This document shows, piece by piece, positions 20,442 through 32,735 of a stretch of 64,000 nucleotides of DNA. The notes under the pieces are model-generated. The model searched no databases and had not been told where the DNA came from. It saw only the letters and a list, made by a program, of their open reading frames with translations. The position numbers and the translations under genes are program-made. The stretch comes from Aegilops tauschii subsp. strangulata (Eukaryota > Streptophyta > Magnoliopsida > Poales > Poaceae). The first letter of the stretch is position 1. Every line of letters begins with the position of its first letter. The stretch covers positions 377,501,054 to 377,565,053 of the forward strand of contig NC_053041.3 of the NCBI RefSeq assembly GCF_002575655.3, given 5' to 3'.

Positions 20442-23289
20442 TTCCTGCTCGTCCTCGAGTAGGTAAATGATAAAAACAGAATTTTTGATGTGGAATGCTA
20501 CTTGGCATAATTTCAATGTAATTCTCCTAAATGTGATATGAATATTCAGATCCGAAAGATTCAAGATAAAGGTTTAATATTGACATAAAAGTAATAATAC
20601 TTCAAGCATACTAACTAAGCAATTATGTCCTCTCAAAATAACATGGCCAAAGAAAGTTCATCCCTACAAAATCATATAGTTTAGTCATGCTCCATTTCCG
20701 TCACACAAGAATTCTCTCATCATGCACAACCCCGATGACAAGCCAAGCAATTGTTTCATACTTTAGTAATCTCAAAATTTTTTCAACCTTCACACAATAC
20801 ATGAGCGTGAGCCACGGATATAGCACTATGGGTGGAATAGAATATAATGATGGGGGTTGTGTGGAGAAGACAAAAAAGGAGAAAGTCTCACATCAATGAG
20901 GCTAATCAATGAGCTATGGAGATGCCCATCGATTGATGTTAATGCAAGGAGTAGGGATTGCCATGCAACGGATGCACTAGAGCTATAAATGCATGAAAGC
21001 TCAACAAAAGAAAGTAAGTGGGTGTGCATCCAACTTGCTTGCTCACGAAGACCTAGGGCATTTGAGGAAGCCCATTGTTGGAATATAGAAGCCAAGTTCT
21101 ATAACGAAAAATTCCCACTAGTATATGAAAGTGACAAAACAAGAGACTTTCTATCATGAAGATCATGGTGCTACTTTGAAGCACAAGTGTGGAAAAAAAA
21201 GGATAGTAGCATTGTCCCTTTTTTTGGGCCTTTTTTTTATTTGGCCTTTCTCTTTTTAATTGGGACAATGCTCTATGAATGATGATCATCACACTTCTAT
21301 TTATTTACAACTCAATGATTACAACTTGATTCTAGAACAAAGTATGACTCTATATGAATGCCTCCGGCGGTATACTGGGATAACAATGAATCAAGAGTGA
21401 CATGTATGAAAAATTATGAACGGTGGCTTTGCCACAAATACAATGTCAACTACATGATCATGCAAAGCAATATGACAATGATGAGCGTGTCATAATAAAC
21501 GGAACGGTGGAAAGTTGCATGGCAATATATCTCGGAATGGCTATGGAAATGCCATAATAGGTAGGTATGGTGGCTGTTTTGAGGAAGATATAAGGAGGTT
21601 TATGTGTGAAAGAGCGTATCATATCACGAGGTTTGGATGCACCGGCGAAGTTTGCACCAACTCTCAATGTGAGAAAGGGCAATGCACGGTACCGAAGAGG
21701 CTAGCAATGATGGAAGGGTAAGAGTGCGTATAATCCATGGACTCAACATTATTCATAAAGAACTCACATACTTATTGCAAAAATCTAAAGTCATCAAAAA
21801 CCAAGCACTACGCGCATGCTCCTAGGGGGATAGACTGGTAGGAAAAGACCATCGCTCATCCCCGACCGCCACTCATAAGGAGGACAATCAAAGAACACCT
21901 GATGTTTCAAATTTGTTACATAACGTTTACCATACGTGCATGCTACGGGACTTGCAAACTTCAACACAAGTATTTCTCAAATTCACAACTACTCAACTAG
22001 CACAACTTTAATATCACTACCTCCATATCTCAAAACAATCATCAAGCATCAAACTTCTCTTAGTATTCAACACACTCATAAGAAAGTTTTTTACTAGTCT
22101 TGAATACCTAGCATATTAGGATTATTTAAGCAAATTACCATGCTGTTTAAGACTCTCAAAATAATATAAGTGAAGGATGAGAGAATAATAGTTTCTATAA
22201 AACAAAACCACCACCGTGCTCTAAAAGATATAAGTGAAGCACTAGAGCAAAAACTATATAGCTCAAAAGATATAAGTGAAGCACATAGAGTATTCTAATA
22301 ATTTCCGAATCATGTGTGTCTCTCTCAAAAGTTGTGTCCAGCAAAGATGATTGTGGTAAAATAAAAATCAAAGACTCAAATCATACAAGACGCTCCTAGC
22401 AAAACACATATCATGTGGTGAATAAAAATATAGCTCCAAGTAAAGTTACCGATGGAAGTAGACGAAAGAGGGGATGCCTTCCGGGGCATCCCCAAGCTTT
22501 GGCTTTTTGGTGTCCTTAAATTATCTTGGGGTGCCATGGGCATCCCCAAGCTTTGGCTGTTGCCACTCCTTGTTCCATAATCCATCAAATCTTTTACCCA
22601 AAACTTGAAAACAACACAAAACTTAACAGAAAATCTCGTGAGCTCCGTTAGCGAAAGAAAACAAAACACCACTTTTAGGTACTGTAATGAACTAATTCTT
22701 TATTTATATTGGTGTTAAACCTACTGTATTAAAACTTCTATATGGTTTATAAACTATTTTATTAGCCATAGATTCATCAAAATAAGCAAACAACACACGA
22801 AAAACAGAATCTGTCACAAACAGAACAGTCTGTAGTAATCTGTAACTAACGCAAACTTCTGGAACTCCAAAAATTAAGCCAAAATAGGAAGACCTAGATA
22901 ATTTGTTTTTTGATCAGCAGCAATTGGAATCAATATTTTATCACGTTCTGGTGTTTTTTAACAATTATTTTCGTGAACAGAAAGTTTCTGCAATTTTCAG
23001 CAAGATCAAATAACTATCATCCAAGAAGATCCTATAGGTTTAACTTGGCACAAACACTAATTAAAACATAAAAACACATCTAACCAGAGGCTAGATCCAA
23101 GATTTATTCCTAAACAGAAGCAAAAAGCAAAAAACTAAAAATAAAATTGGGTTGCCTCCCAACAAGCGCTATCGTTTAACGCCCCTAGCTAGGCATAATA
23201 GCAAGGATAGATCTAGGTATTGCCATCTTTGGTAGGCAATTCTTTAATGAGACATCTATCACCATTAGGAGTTTCTTTCTTTTTATTAA
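20442..23289 (-). other. N 3' internal non-coding region
   Basis: 2.8 kb with no coding frame. It carries TAGGTAGGTATGGTGG at 21560, AAGTGAAGCA repeats at 22150-22290, the CATCCCCAAGCTT module at 22474-22552 and the CCCAACAAGCGCTATCG block at 23158-23175, in the same order as A, G and F. Confidence 0.8.
22470..22560 (-). repeat. GGGGATGCC / GGCATCCCC module in N
   Basis: Two CATCCCCAAGCTTTGGCT blocks around CTTGGGGTGCCATGGG, matching the module in A, G and F. Confidence 0.8.
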
Positions 23290-24024
23290 TCACCAAACTT
23301 CTAGGCACAATATCAAAAATTCATTTGTAACAAATGGTTCCTTAATGATAGCAAAAAGATTGGGATGAATACTTATAGATTTGAGATCCGCAGTTTCCTT
23401 ACTAGAGGATTCACCCTTATTTTTAGGAACATACATAAGCTTGGAAATTTTAGTTGGAGGACTTGGAGTATTCTTTACGGAAGAAAAAGCGGTTCGCAAG
23501 TTGGTAATGATACCCTCAAGTTTATCGATTCTCGTGGAATCTTGATCTATTCTTTCATTAACTATGGGTTCCTTCTCCTTAATATTTTTCAAAGTGACTC
23601 CTACTTTAGATCCATATTGGGTAATTTGGTTGTGGATCTTTTTATCCAAATTTTTGATTAACTCTATGGTAGCAACTTTATTTTCAATAATTTCAAGTCT
23701 TTGCATTATATGCTCCAAAGTTAACATAGTTCCATTAACCAAAAGAGGTGGTGAGCCAAACAAATCTATCATAGCATTATAAGAATCAAAAGTATGGCTA
23801 CCCAAGAAATTCCCTCCGGTAATGGTATCAAGGATATATCTGTACCAAGGAGTAGCGCCTACATAAAAATTGCGGAGAAGAATGGAAGTAGATTGCTTCC
23901 TGGTAGATCTATTTTGAGCATTGCAAATTCTATACCAAGCGTCTTTCAGATTTTCTCCCTCCCTTTGCTTAAAATTTAGAACTTCATTCTCGGGAGACAA
24001 CGGAGAAGATAGAGGACTAGCCAT
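23290..24024 (-). CDS. N gag protein
   Basis: An uninterrupted minus-strand frame of 244 residues from the ATG at 24024 (MASPLSSPLSPENEV). Residues ~15-45 (LNFKQREGENLKDAWYRICN) match the retrotransposon Gag domain. A coiled-coil-like stretch follows (LEHIMQRLEIIENKVATIEL and onward), then a Ser/Lys-rich tail. I chose this ATG because the longer upstream frame reaches into the leader and reads as a spurious hydrophobic extension. No zinc knuckle or protease follows, so this is a shortened Gag. Being open, it could still be made if the LTR is transcribed. Confidence 0.75.
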   Translation of the reverse strand: MASPLSSPLSPENEVLNFKQREGENLKDAWYRICNAQNRSTRKQSTSILLRNFYVGATPWYRYILDTITGGNFLGSHTFDSYNAMIDLFGSPPLLVNGTMLTLEHIMQRLEIIENKVATIELIKNLDKKIHNQITQYGSKVGVTLKNIKEKEPIVNERIDQDSTRIDKLEGIITNLRTAFSSVKNTPSPPTKISKLMYVPKNKGESSSKETADLKSISIHPNLFAIIKEPFVTNEFLILCLEVW

Positions 24025-24189
24025 AACGACCAAGCAAGCGAAAAAAAGGAGGCGAATGGAAAAGAGAGGGCGAATAAAACGGCAAGGGTGAAGTGAGGGA
24101 GAGGAAAACGAGAGGCAAATGGCAAATAATGTAATGCGGGAGATAAAGTTTTGTGATGGGTACTTGGTATGTTGACTTTTGCGTAGACT

Positions 24190-24217
24190 CCCCGGCAACA
24201 GCGCCAGAAATCCTTCT
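24190..24217 (-). other. N primer binding site region
   Basis: On the minus strand the LTR end is followed by AGAAGGATTTCTGGCGCTGT and TGCCGGGGAG, the standard sequence after the 5' LTR in this family. Confidence 0.75.
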
Positions 24218-25790
24218 TGCTACTTCTTGAGCACTGCATTGGTTTTCCCTTGAAGAGGAAAGGGTGATGCAGTAAAGTAGCGTAAGTATTTCCTTCCGTT
24301 TTTGAGAACCAAGGTATCAATCCAGTAGGAGGCCAAGCACGAGTCCCTCACACCTACACAAACAAATAAATCCTCGCAACCAACGCAATAAAGGGGTTGT
24401 CAATCCCTTCACGGTCACTTACGAGAGTGAGATCTGATAGATATGATAGGATAATATTTTTGGTATTTTTATGATAAAGATGCAAAGTAAAATAAAAGGT
24501 AATAAAAATAGCTAAGTGTTGCAAGATTAATATGATAGAAAATAGACCCGGGGGCCATAGGTTTCACTAGAGGCTTCTCTCGAGAGCATAAGTTTTACGG
24601 TGGGTGAACAAATTACTGTTGAGCAATTGACATAATTGAGCATAGTTATGAGAATATCTAGGTATGATCATGTATATAGGTATCACGTCCGAGACAAGTA
24701 GACCGACTCCTGCCTGCATCTACTACTATTACTCCACACATCGACCGCTATCCAGCAAGCATCTAGAGTATTAAGTTCATAAGAACAGAGTAACGCTTTA
24801 AGAAAGATGACATGATGTAGAGGGATAAACTCATGCAATATGATATAAACCCCATCTTGTTATCCTCGATGGCAACAATACAATACGTGCCTTGCTGCCC
24901 CTACTGTCACTGGGAAAGGACACCGCAAGATTGAACCCAAAGCTAAGAACTTCTCCCATTGCAAGAAAGATCAATCTAGTAGGCCAAACCAAACTGATAA
25001 TTCGAAGAGACTTGCAAAGATAACCAATCATAGATAAAAGAATTCAGAGAAGATTCAAATATTGTTCACAGATAAACTTGATCATAAACCCACAATTCAT
25101 CAGTCTCAACAAACACACCGCAAAAGAAGATTACATCGAATAGATCTCCACAAGAGAGGGGGAGAACATTGTATTGAGATCCAAAAAGAGAGAAGAAGCC
25201 ATCTAGCTAATAACTATGGACCCGAAGGTCTGAGGTAAACTACTCACACATCATCGGAGAGGCTATGGTGTTGATGTAGAAGCCCTCCGTGATCGATGCC
25301 CCCTCCGGCGGAGCTCCGGAAAAGGCCCAAGATGGGATCTCACGGGTACAGAAGGTTGCGGCGGTGGAATTAGGTTTTTGGCTCCGTATCTGGTAGTTTG
25401 GGGGTACGTGGGTATATATAGGAGGAAGAAGTACGTCGGTGGAGCAACATGGGGCCCACGAGGGTGGAGGGCGCGCCCAGGGGGTAGGCGCGCCCCCCTA
25501 CCTCGTGCCCTCCTAGTTGATGTCTTGACATAGGGTCCAAGTCCTCTGGATCACGTTTGTTCCGAAAATCACGTTCCTGAAGGTTTCATTCCGTTTGGAC
25601 TCCATTTGATATTCTTTTTCTGCGAAACTCTGAAATAGGCAAAAAAACAGCAATTCTGGGCTGGGCCTCCGGTTAGTAGGTTAGTCCCAAAAATAATATA
25701 AAAGTGTATAATAAAGCCCAATAATGTCCAAAACAGAATATAATATAGCATGGAACAATCAAAAATTATAGATACGTTGGAGACATATCA
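24218..25790 (-). repeat. N 5' LTR
   Basis: 1573 bp, same length as the 3' LTR and ending GGAGACATATCA on the plus strand. Scattered substitutions and compensating small changes separate the two. Confidence 0.93.
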
Positions 25791-25795
25791 CAAGG
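25791..25795. other. Target-site duplication of N, right copy
   Basis: CAAGG, identical to 18847-18851. Confidence 0.95.
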
Positions 25796-26600
25796 CGAAT
25801 GGGAATGGAGGCTGTGTATTGATTATACGGACATCAATAAAGCCTGTCCAAAGGATCCTTTCCCTTTGCCGCGCATCGACCAGATCGGGGACTCCATAGC
25901 CGGTTGCGACCTGTTGTCGTTCCTTGACGCCTACTCAGGATACCATCAAATCTTCATGACGAAGGAAGATGAAGAGAAGACCACGTTTATCACCCCATGT
26001 GGTACGTATTATTTTATACAAATGCCTTTCGGGTTGAAAAGTGCTGGTTCGACATTTGCAAAAGCGGTTCAGGTTGGTTTTGAGCCCCAGCTACATAGAA
26101 ATATGGAAGCTTATATGGATGACATAGTGGTCAAAACCAAGGACAAGGCAACACTTGTGCAAGATTTAGAAGAAACTTTTGCAAACTCGCACAAGATCAA
26201 CCTCAACCTCAACCCCGAGAAGTGTGTGTTTGGTGTCCCATCCGGCAAAATTCTCGGGTTCTTTGTGTCTCAGCGTGGGATCGAGGAAAACCCCGACAAG
26301 ATCAAGGCGACTAAGCAGATTGAAGCACCAAGACGGGTCAAAGATGTGTGTCGGCTTGCTGTCTACGTTGCTGCTTTATGTAGGTTCATCTCCAAATCTG
26401 CTGAGCGTGCCCTGCCCTTTTTTAAGATTCTGAAAAAGGCAGGCCCAATGAAATGGACTCCGGAAGCGGAGGCAGTGCTGCAAGATTTGAAGAGGTACCT
26501 CTCTTCTACGCCAATACTAGTCGCGCCTAAACCGCAAGAGTCGTTGCTGCTGTATCTAGCGGCAACGAATCAAGTGGTCAGTGCTGCGCTAGTGGCATAG
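25796..26600 (+). pseudogene. Element B RT, second part
   Basis: After N the homology resumes with CIDYTDINKACPKDPFPLPR, then DAYSGYHQI, TPCGTYYFIQMPFGLKSAG and the intact catalytic box YMDDIVVKT at residues ~80-90 of the open frame from 25866. FGVPSGKILGFFVSQRGIE and a connection segment ending LLLYLAATNQVVSAALV follow. A one-base shift just after the insertion point (about 25800-25810) separates this frame from the 5' part. The frame ends with TAG at 26598-26600. This is a Gypsy-type RT before RNase H and integrase. Confidence 0.92.
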
Positions 26601-27540
26601 AGGGAAGTTGATGCGGAAGCAGTGGCGGCAGCGAGACCGTCGAATGACGAGCCGGAGACCTCCCCGGCAGGGTGTAGCGCCGGCAAGGCAAGACCCCCGG
26701 CAGAGTCTGGTCCCGGCAGGGCAGAGTCTGGAGCCGGCAAGGCAGGATCTGCGCAAGCAAACGAAGTGATGCAGAAGAAGAAGATGATGCAACACCCAGT
26801 TTATTTTGTCAGCTCCCTCTTGCAAGGGGCTAGATCAAGATACTCTGGTGTGCAGAAGTTGCTCTTCGGCCTCCTTATGGCCTCGAGGAAGCAGCGTCAC
26901 TATTTTTAAGCACATGAGATCACTGTCATCACTCACTTCCCGTTGCAACGGATCTTGCACAACCCAGATGCAACCGGAAGGATTGTGGATTGGGCGTTGG
27001 ACCTGTCAAGCTTTGGCCTCAGGTTTGAAAGCACTTCGACAATTTAGGGCAGAGCCTTGGCGGAGTTCATTGTAGAGTGGACCTCAATGCCTGACGAAGA
27101 AATTCAAGAGACCACTCTCCCCGGCAAGGAAATAAGCCGGGACTGGATCATGTACTTTGATGGGGCTTTTTTGCTGCAAGGCGCCGGTGCCGGTGTGCTG
27201 CTTGTCGCACCCACTAGGGAGCACCTCAAGTACGTGGTCCAGATGTACGTGGGAGAGATCAACAAACAACACTGCGGACTATGAGGGACTTCTTCCGGTC
27301 TCAGGATCGCGGCAGGCCTTGGAATTATGAAGCTCATCGTCAGAGGTGATTGACAACTTGTCATCAAGCAAGTTAACAAAGATTATTGGAGCCCGTTGAT
27401 GGAAGCTTACGTAGATGAAGTGAGAAAGTTGGAGGAGCATTTTGACGGTCTGCAAGCAGAGCATGTTCCTCGAGCAGAGAACACCATTGCTGATGACCTG
27501 TCAAAACGTGCTGCCCTCAACTTACCTGTGGAACCAGGGA
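26601..27540 (+). pseudogene. Element B RNase H region with Gly/Ala/Pro-rich insert
   Basis: From 26622 to about 26760 the frame encodes a linker rich in Ala, Gly, Pro and Lys (AGKARPPAESGPGRAESG), made by repeats of CCGGCAAGG/CCCGGCAGG. Then HPVYFVSSLLQGARSRYSG and a TAA near 26909. RNase H sequence resumes in other frames: WIMYFDGAFLLQGAGAGVLL (catalytic Asp in YFDGA) at about 27145-27210, then KLIVRGD and ENTIADDLSKRAA at about 27480-27520. Stops near 27284 and 27350 break it. It acted in degrading the RNA of RNA-DNA hybrids. Confidence 0.85.
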
Positions 27541-27878
27541 CCTTTGTGCTCCAACTAATTCAGCCATCCGTTGAACCATCGGCAGGACAGAATAAGCGAA
27601 GGAAGTCAGGCCCCGGCAAGTACTTTCCTGCTAAGCTCCTAGGAGCTGCCGACAAGGAAGTTGCCGGGGACGCCAAGCTTGCCGGGGAGCGACAGGCTCC
27701 GGCAGGGCATCAAGCCCTTGCCATAGAGACAACTGCTCCCATGGCAGAGAACATGCCATTAGTCCTTGCTGTCGAGCCTCAAGCTCCAACATGGGCACAT
27801 CACATTGTTTAGTTCCTCCAAATAGGGGAACTCCCTGAGGAACAGGAAGAGGCGGAGAAAGTAGTCCGTCAGTCTAAC
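27541..27878 (+). pseudogene. Element B linker between RNase H and integrase
   Basis: A low-complexity Ala/Gly/Pro/Lys-rich frame continues to 27812, again containing repeated CCCGGCAAG and TTGCCGGGG words. A stop at 27810-27812 separates it from the integrase frame. Confidence 0.6.
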
Positions 27879-29027
27879 ATGTACCAGTTTGTGGACAATG
27901 TCCTGTACAGGAAAAGACCGAACGACGTGGAATTTAAGTGCATTCCTCGGGAGGACGGACTAGAGCTGTTGGCAGAGATACATGGAGGCATATGTGGCTC
28001 TCACATAGGATCAAGGGCCCTTGCCGGCAAGGCATTCCGGCAAGATTTCTTTTGGCCCACTGCCCTCCAGGATGCAACCGCACTCGTAACCAAGTGTGAA
28101 GCATGTCAGTTCCATTCAAAGCAACTCCATCAGCCAGTTCAAGCTCTTCAAATGATCCCTCTCTCCTGGCCATTTTCGGTCTGGGGGCTCGACATACTGG
28201 GCCCCTTTCCCCGTGCTGTCGGGGGCTTTGAGTACTTGTACGTTGCAATCGACAAGTTCACAGAGTGGACGGAAGTGGAAGCAGTGAGAAAGGTGACAAC
28301 GCAGTCGGCCGTCAAGCTCTTCAACGGACTAGTTTGCCATTTTGGTGGGCCAAACAGAGTCATCATCGACAATGGCACACAATTCACAAGCCGCACCTTC
28401 ATGCAATATATCCAGGACCTCTGCAGCAAAATCTGTTTGGCTTCTGTTCCTCATCCGAGAAGCAATGGCCAGGCAGAAAGGGTAAATGCTGAAGTGCTGC
28501 GGGGCCTCAAGACACGTACTTTTGACAGGCTGCACAAGTGCGGAAGACGCTGGATTGATGAGTTGCCGGTGGTTCTTTGTTCAATCAGGACGACACCGAA
28601 TTGAGCCACCGGCCAGACGCCCTTCTCCCTGGTGTGCGGGGCAGAAGCAGTTCTCCCCACAGAACTCATATACGGGTCAGCTCGAGTGCTCGCTTATGAA
28701 GAGCTTGAGCAAGAGCAGTTGTAGCAAGACGATGCTACGCTCCTTGAGGAAGATCATCTTCAGGCTGTTGTGCGAGCTGCACGCTACCAACAAGCCTTGC
28801 ACCTCTACCATAGCCGCAAGGTTCACGCCCGAAGCCTTGAGGAAGGCGACCTTGGTCTTTGGCGCGTTCAGTCCGCCAAGAATTCCAACAAGTTGACGCC
28901 AAAGTGGGAAGGCCCTTGTCGGGTAATACGAGTCACCAGGCCCGGCGCAGTCCGCCTAGAGACCGAAGATGGTATTCCAGTGAGCAACTCCTGTAATATC
29001 GAACATCTTCGCAAGTTTTACCCATGA
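27879..29027 (+). pseudogene. Element B integrase
   Basis: The frame 27879-28604 contains the zinc-binding HGGICGSHIGSRALAGK ... CEACQFH segment, then WPFSVWGLDILGPFPRA (first Asp), VIIDNGTQFTSRTF (second Asp) and HPRSNGQAERVNAEV (Glu). A stop at 28602-28604 interrupts it. Homology continues through TPFSLVCGAEAVLP in the same frame, and 28770-29027 ends with LTPKWEGPCRV and SNSCNIEHLRKFYP, a GPY/F-type C-terminus. All three core acidic residues are present, so the defects are nonsense changes and small frame shifts rather than loss of the core. Confidence 0.92.
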
Positions 29028-29724
29028 GGCGCGGTTGCCGGGGCTCCCGGCAACCCCCTTTTGTACTAGCCTTGCCGGCAAGGCATATAACCTTATGTAC
29101 AGAGCCACGCGCAGACCCTGTGTGCAGTTGAACAAGTTTAAGTATGTACATTTCTTGTTGATTTCCATGTTTATATATATATATGTATGTATATGCATGC
29201 TTGTGTAGGATGTTGTACTACGTTTGCTACCAGCAAGTACTGATGAACCGCCAAGGTTCCATGTTCCTATTTTCTCTTCTTTCTTTTTCTCAAAGGACAG
29301 AAGGTTCCCTCACATACAAGTTTGCCGGGGGGGGGGGGATAGAGAGTGTGGGCACCAATAGGCGACGTTCGTAGTGGCATCTTGCGGAAAAGAACACAAC
29401 AGCGAAAAGCTAAGTCACAAAACCTTGAGTGAATTTCTTTTAAATGTAAGTTTATTTTCCTCGGATGGTTTCGGTTCTTGTATGGAAAACCTTCACGTGA
29501 AGGAACTTTGTAAGGAATGGTTGCGCCCTTGCTCTGGTTCGAGTCTGCTCAACGATTCAAGTGGCTGCGCTAAGAACGACAAGGTGCCTTGCCGGCAGCG
29601 GCACCCCCAACAGGCTGCTAAGGATCCGTCCTCAAAGCACCCGCGGCAAGGGTGCACGCACCGACAAGTTTTTCCAAGAAAGCGTAGGGTGTATGCCATA
29701 CAAGGAGAGATCAAACTAGGAACA
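29028..29724 (+). other. Element B 3' spacer, to the C insertion
   Basis: Non-coding by appearance. It contains CCTTGCCGGCAAGG (about 29070) and TTGCCGGGGCTCCCGGCAAC (about 29035), a short TA repeat at 29172-29185, a run of 12 G at 29327-29338, and further CCTTGCCGGCAG at 29585. It ends at the C insertion; the left 5-bp flank GAACA is 29720-29724. Confidence 0.6.
29720..29724. other. Probable target-site duplication of C, left copy
   Basis: GAACA here and GAAGA at 38449-38453, four of five bases matching. Confidence 0.6.
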
Positions 29725-31446
29725 TGTTGGAAATATGCCCTAGAGGCAATAATAAAATGGTTATTATTATATTTCCTTGTTCATGATAATTATCTATTGT
29801 TCATGCTATAATTGTGTTATCCGGAAATCGTAATACATGTGTGAATACATAGACCACAACATGTCCCTAGTGAGCCTCTAGTTGACTAGCTTGTTGATCA
29901 ATAGATGGTTACGGTTTCCTGACCATGGACCTTGGATGTCGTTGATAACGGGATCACATCATTAGGAGAATGATGTGATGGACAAGACCCAATCCTAAGC
30001 ATAGCACAAGATCGTATAATTCGTCGGCTAAAGCTTTTCTAATGACAAGTATCATTTCCTTAGACCATGAGATTGTGCAACTCCCGGATACCGTAGTAAT
30101 GCTTTGGGTGTGCCAAACGTCACAACGTAACTGGGTGGCTATAAAGGCACACTACGGGTACCTCTGAAAGTGTCTGTTGAGTTGGCACGAATCGAGACTG
30201 GGATTTGTCACTCCGTGTGACGGAGAAGTATCTCTGGGCCCACTCGGTAAGACATCATCATAATGAGCTCAATGTGACCAAGGAGTTGATCACGGGATGA
30301 TGTGTTACGGAACGAGTAAAGAGACTTGCCGGTAACGAGATTGAACAAGGTATAGGGATACCGACGATCGAATCTCGGGCAAGTATCATACCCGTAGACA
30401 AAGGGAATTGTGTACGGGATTGATTGAATCCCCGACATCGTGGTTCATCCGATGAGATCATCGTGGAACATGTGGGAGCCAACATGGGTATCCAGACCCC
30501 GCTGTTGCTTATTGGCCGGAGAGATGTCTCGGTCATGTCTGCATGATTCCCGAACCCGTAGGGTCTACACACTTAAGGTTCGGTGACGCTAGAGTTGTTA
30601 TGGGAAATAGTATGCAGTTACTGAATGTTGTTCGGAGTCCCGGATGAGATCCCGGACATCACGAGGAGTTCGGGAATGGTCCGGAGGTGAATATTTATAT
30701 ATGGGAAGTCATCATACGGTCACCGGAAGTGTTCGGGGGTTTATCGGCATTGTACCGGGACCACCGAAGGGGTTCCGGGGGTCCACCGGGAGGGTCCACC
30801 TGCCCCGGAGGGCACTATGGGCTGTATGTGGAAGGGAACCAGCCCCTAAGTGGGCTGGGCACCATCGCCCCTAGGGCCCATGCGCCTAGGGTTGGGGGGG
30901 AACCCTAAAGGGGGCGCCCCCCTTGGCTTGGGGGGCAAGCCCCCTCCCCTTGGCCGCCGCCCCCCCTTTAGATCTCATCTAGAGGGGCCGGCCCCCTTCC
31001 CCCTTCGCCCTATAAATAGAGGAGTGGAGGGAGGGCAGCAGCACCACATCCAGGGCGCAGCCCTCCCCCTCTCCAACACCCCCTCCTCCTCCGTTGAGCT
31101 TGGCGAAGCCCTGCCGGAGAACTGCAAGCTCCACCACCATGTTGTTGTGCTGCCGGAGCTCTTCCCCAACTTCTCCTTCCCCCTTGCTGGATCAAGAAGG
31201 AGGAGACGTCCCTGGGCTGTACGTGTGTTGAACACGGAGGCACCATTGTTCGGCGCTTAGATCGGAATCAACCGCGATCTGAATCGCTGCGAGTACGACT
31301 GCTTCATCCGCGTTCTTGTAACGCTTCCGCGTCGCGATCTTCAAGGGTATGAAGATGCAATCCCCTCTCTCTCGTTGCTAGTCTCTCCATAGATTGATCT
31401 TGGTGATGCGTAGAATTTTTTTAAATTTCTGCAACGATCCCCAACA
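29725..31446 (+). repeat. C 5' LTR
   Basis: 1722 bp. It contains a GC-rich block at 30890-30970 with ~23 bp absent from the 3' LTR, and scattered substitutions elsewhere. Confidence 0.95.
31011..31018 (+). promoter_or_regulatory. TATA box of C 5' LTR
   Basis: TATAAATA in CGCCCTATAAATAGAGG, conserved at 38013 in the 3' LTR. This is the placement expected of the LTR promoter in this family. Confidence 0.75.
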
Positions 31447-31464
31447 TTGGCATCATGAGCTAGG
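31447..31464 (+). other. C primer binding site
   Basis: TTGGCATCATGAGCTAGG follows the LTR end CCAACA; initiator Met tRNA type (TTGGTATCAnGAGC) with changes. Confidence 0.8.
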
Positions 31465-32735
31465 TCTATGCGTAGTTTCTATGCACGAGTAGAACACAAG
31501 TTGTTGTGGGCGTCGATTTTGTCAATTTACTTGCCGTTACTAGTCCTATCTTGATTCGGCGGTATCGTGGGATGAAGCGGCCCGGACTGACCTTACACGT
31601 ATGCTTACGTGAGACAGGTTCCACCGACTGACATGCACTAGTTGCATAAGGTGGCTAGCGGGTGACAGTCTCTCCCACTTTAGTCGGATTAGATTCGATG
31701 AAAAGGGTCCTTATGAAGGGTAAATAGAAATTGGCATATCACATTGTGGTTTTGGCGTAGGTAAGAAACGTTCTTGCTAGAAACCTATAGCAGCCACGTA
31801 AAGACTTGCAACAACAATTAGAGGACGTCTAACTTGTTCTTGCTGCATATGCCGTGTGATGTGATATGGCCAAAAGGATGTGATGAATGATATATGTGAT
31901 GTATGAGATTGATCATGTTCTTGTAATAGGAATCACGACTTGCATGTCGATGAGTATGACAACCGGCAGGAGCCATAGGAGTTGTCTTAATTTATTGTAT
32001 GACCTGCGTGTCACTGAAAACGCCATGTAATTACTTTACTTTAATGCTAACCGTTAGCCATAGTAGTAGAAGTAACAATTGGCGAGACAACTTCATGAAG
32101 ACACGATGACGAAGATCATGATGATGGAGATCATGGTGTCATGCCGGTGACGATGATGATCATGGCGCCCCGAAGATGGAGATCAAAAGGAGCAAAATGA
32201 TATTGGCCATATCATGTCACTATTTGAGTGCATGTGATGTTTATCATGTTTTTACATCTTATTTGCTTAGAACGACGGTAGCTTAAATAAGATGATCCCT
32301 CGCAATAATTTCAAGAAAGTGTCCCCCCTAACTGTGCACCGTTGCTAAGGTCCGTTGTCCCGAAGCACCACGTGATTATCGGGTGTGATAGGTTCTAACG
32401 TTCGCATACAACGGGTGTAAGCCATATTTACACACGCAATACACCTAGGTTGACTTGACGAGCCTAGCATGTACAGACATGGCCTCGGAACACGGAAGAC
32501 CGAAAGGTCGAACATGAGTCGTATAGAAGATACGATCAACATGAAGATGTTCACCGATGATGACTAGTCCATCTCACGTGATGATCGGACACGGCCTAGT
32601 TGACTCGGATCATGTATCACTTAGATGACTAGAGGGATGTCTATCTTAGTTGGAGTTCATTAAATAATTTGATTAGATGAACTTAATTATCATGAACATA
32701 GTCTAAAAATCTTTGCAATATGTCTTGTAGATCAA
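31465..32735 (+). other. C untranslated leader
   Basis: About 1.3 kb without a credible frame, with several short upstream ATGs. A long leader is normal for BARE-type elements. Confidence 0.75.

Larger units (their letters stand above)
18852..25790 (-). mobile_element. Element N: gag-only Athila-like Gypsy element, minus strand
   Basis: A 6939-bp element bounded by two LTRs of equal length (18852-20424 and 24218-25790, 1573 bp each) and a perfect 5-bp duplication CAAGG. On the minus strand the LTR opens TGATA(C/T)GTCTCC and closes GTAGCA. The internal region (20425-24217) has a primer site, one gag frame and a long non-coding 3' part, but no protease, RT or integrase. It is therefore non-autonomous. 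The two LTRs look well over 95% identical by eye. Confidence 0.93.

Noticed and set aside
23976..24320. Minus-strand frame with a hydrophobic N-terminus like a signal or membrane protein
   Set aside because: It spans the LTR end, primer site and leader of N and has no counterpart in the other elements; it is a chance frame.
29040..29080. Rho-independent-like terminator made by CCTTGCCGGCAAGG
   Set aside because: The window is eukaryotic, and the palindrome is one of many scattered copies of the same word in element B.
29327..29338. Run of 12 G as a regulatory G-rich element
   Set aside because: A single homopolymer run cannot form a quadruplex alone and may be slippage or sequencing noise.
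30258..30572. Minus-strand 104-residue frames in both C LTRs
   Set aside because: They occur in both LTR copies at the same place and simply reflect LTR sequence; no domain is seen.
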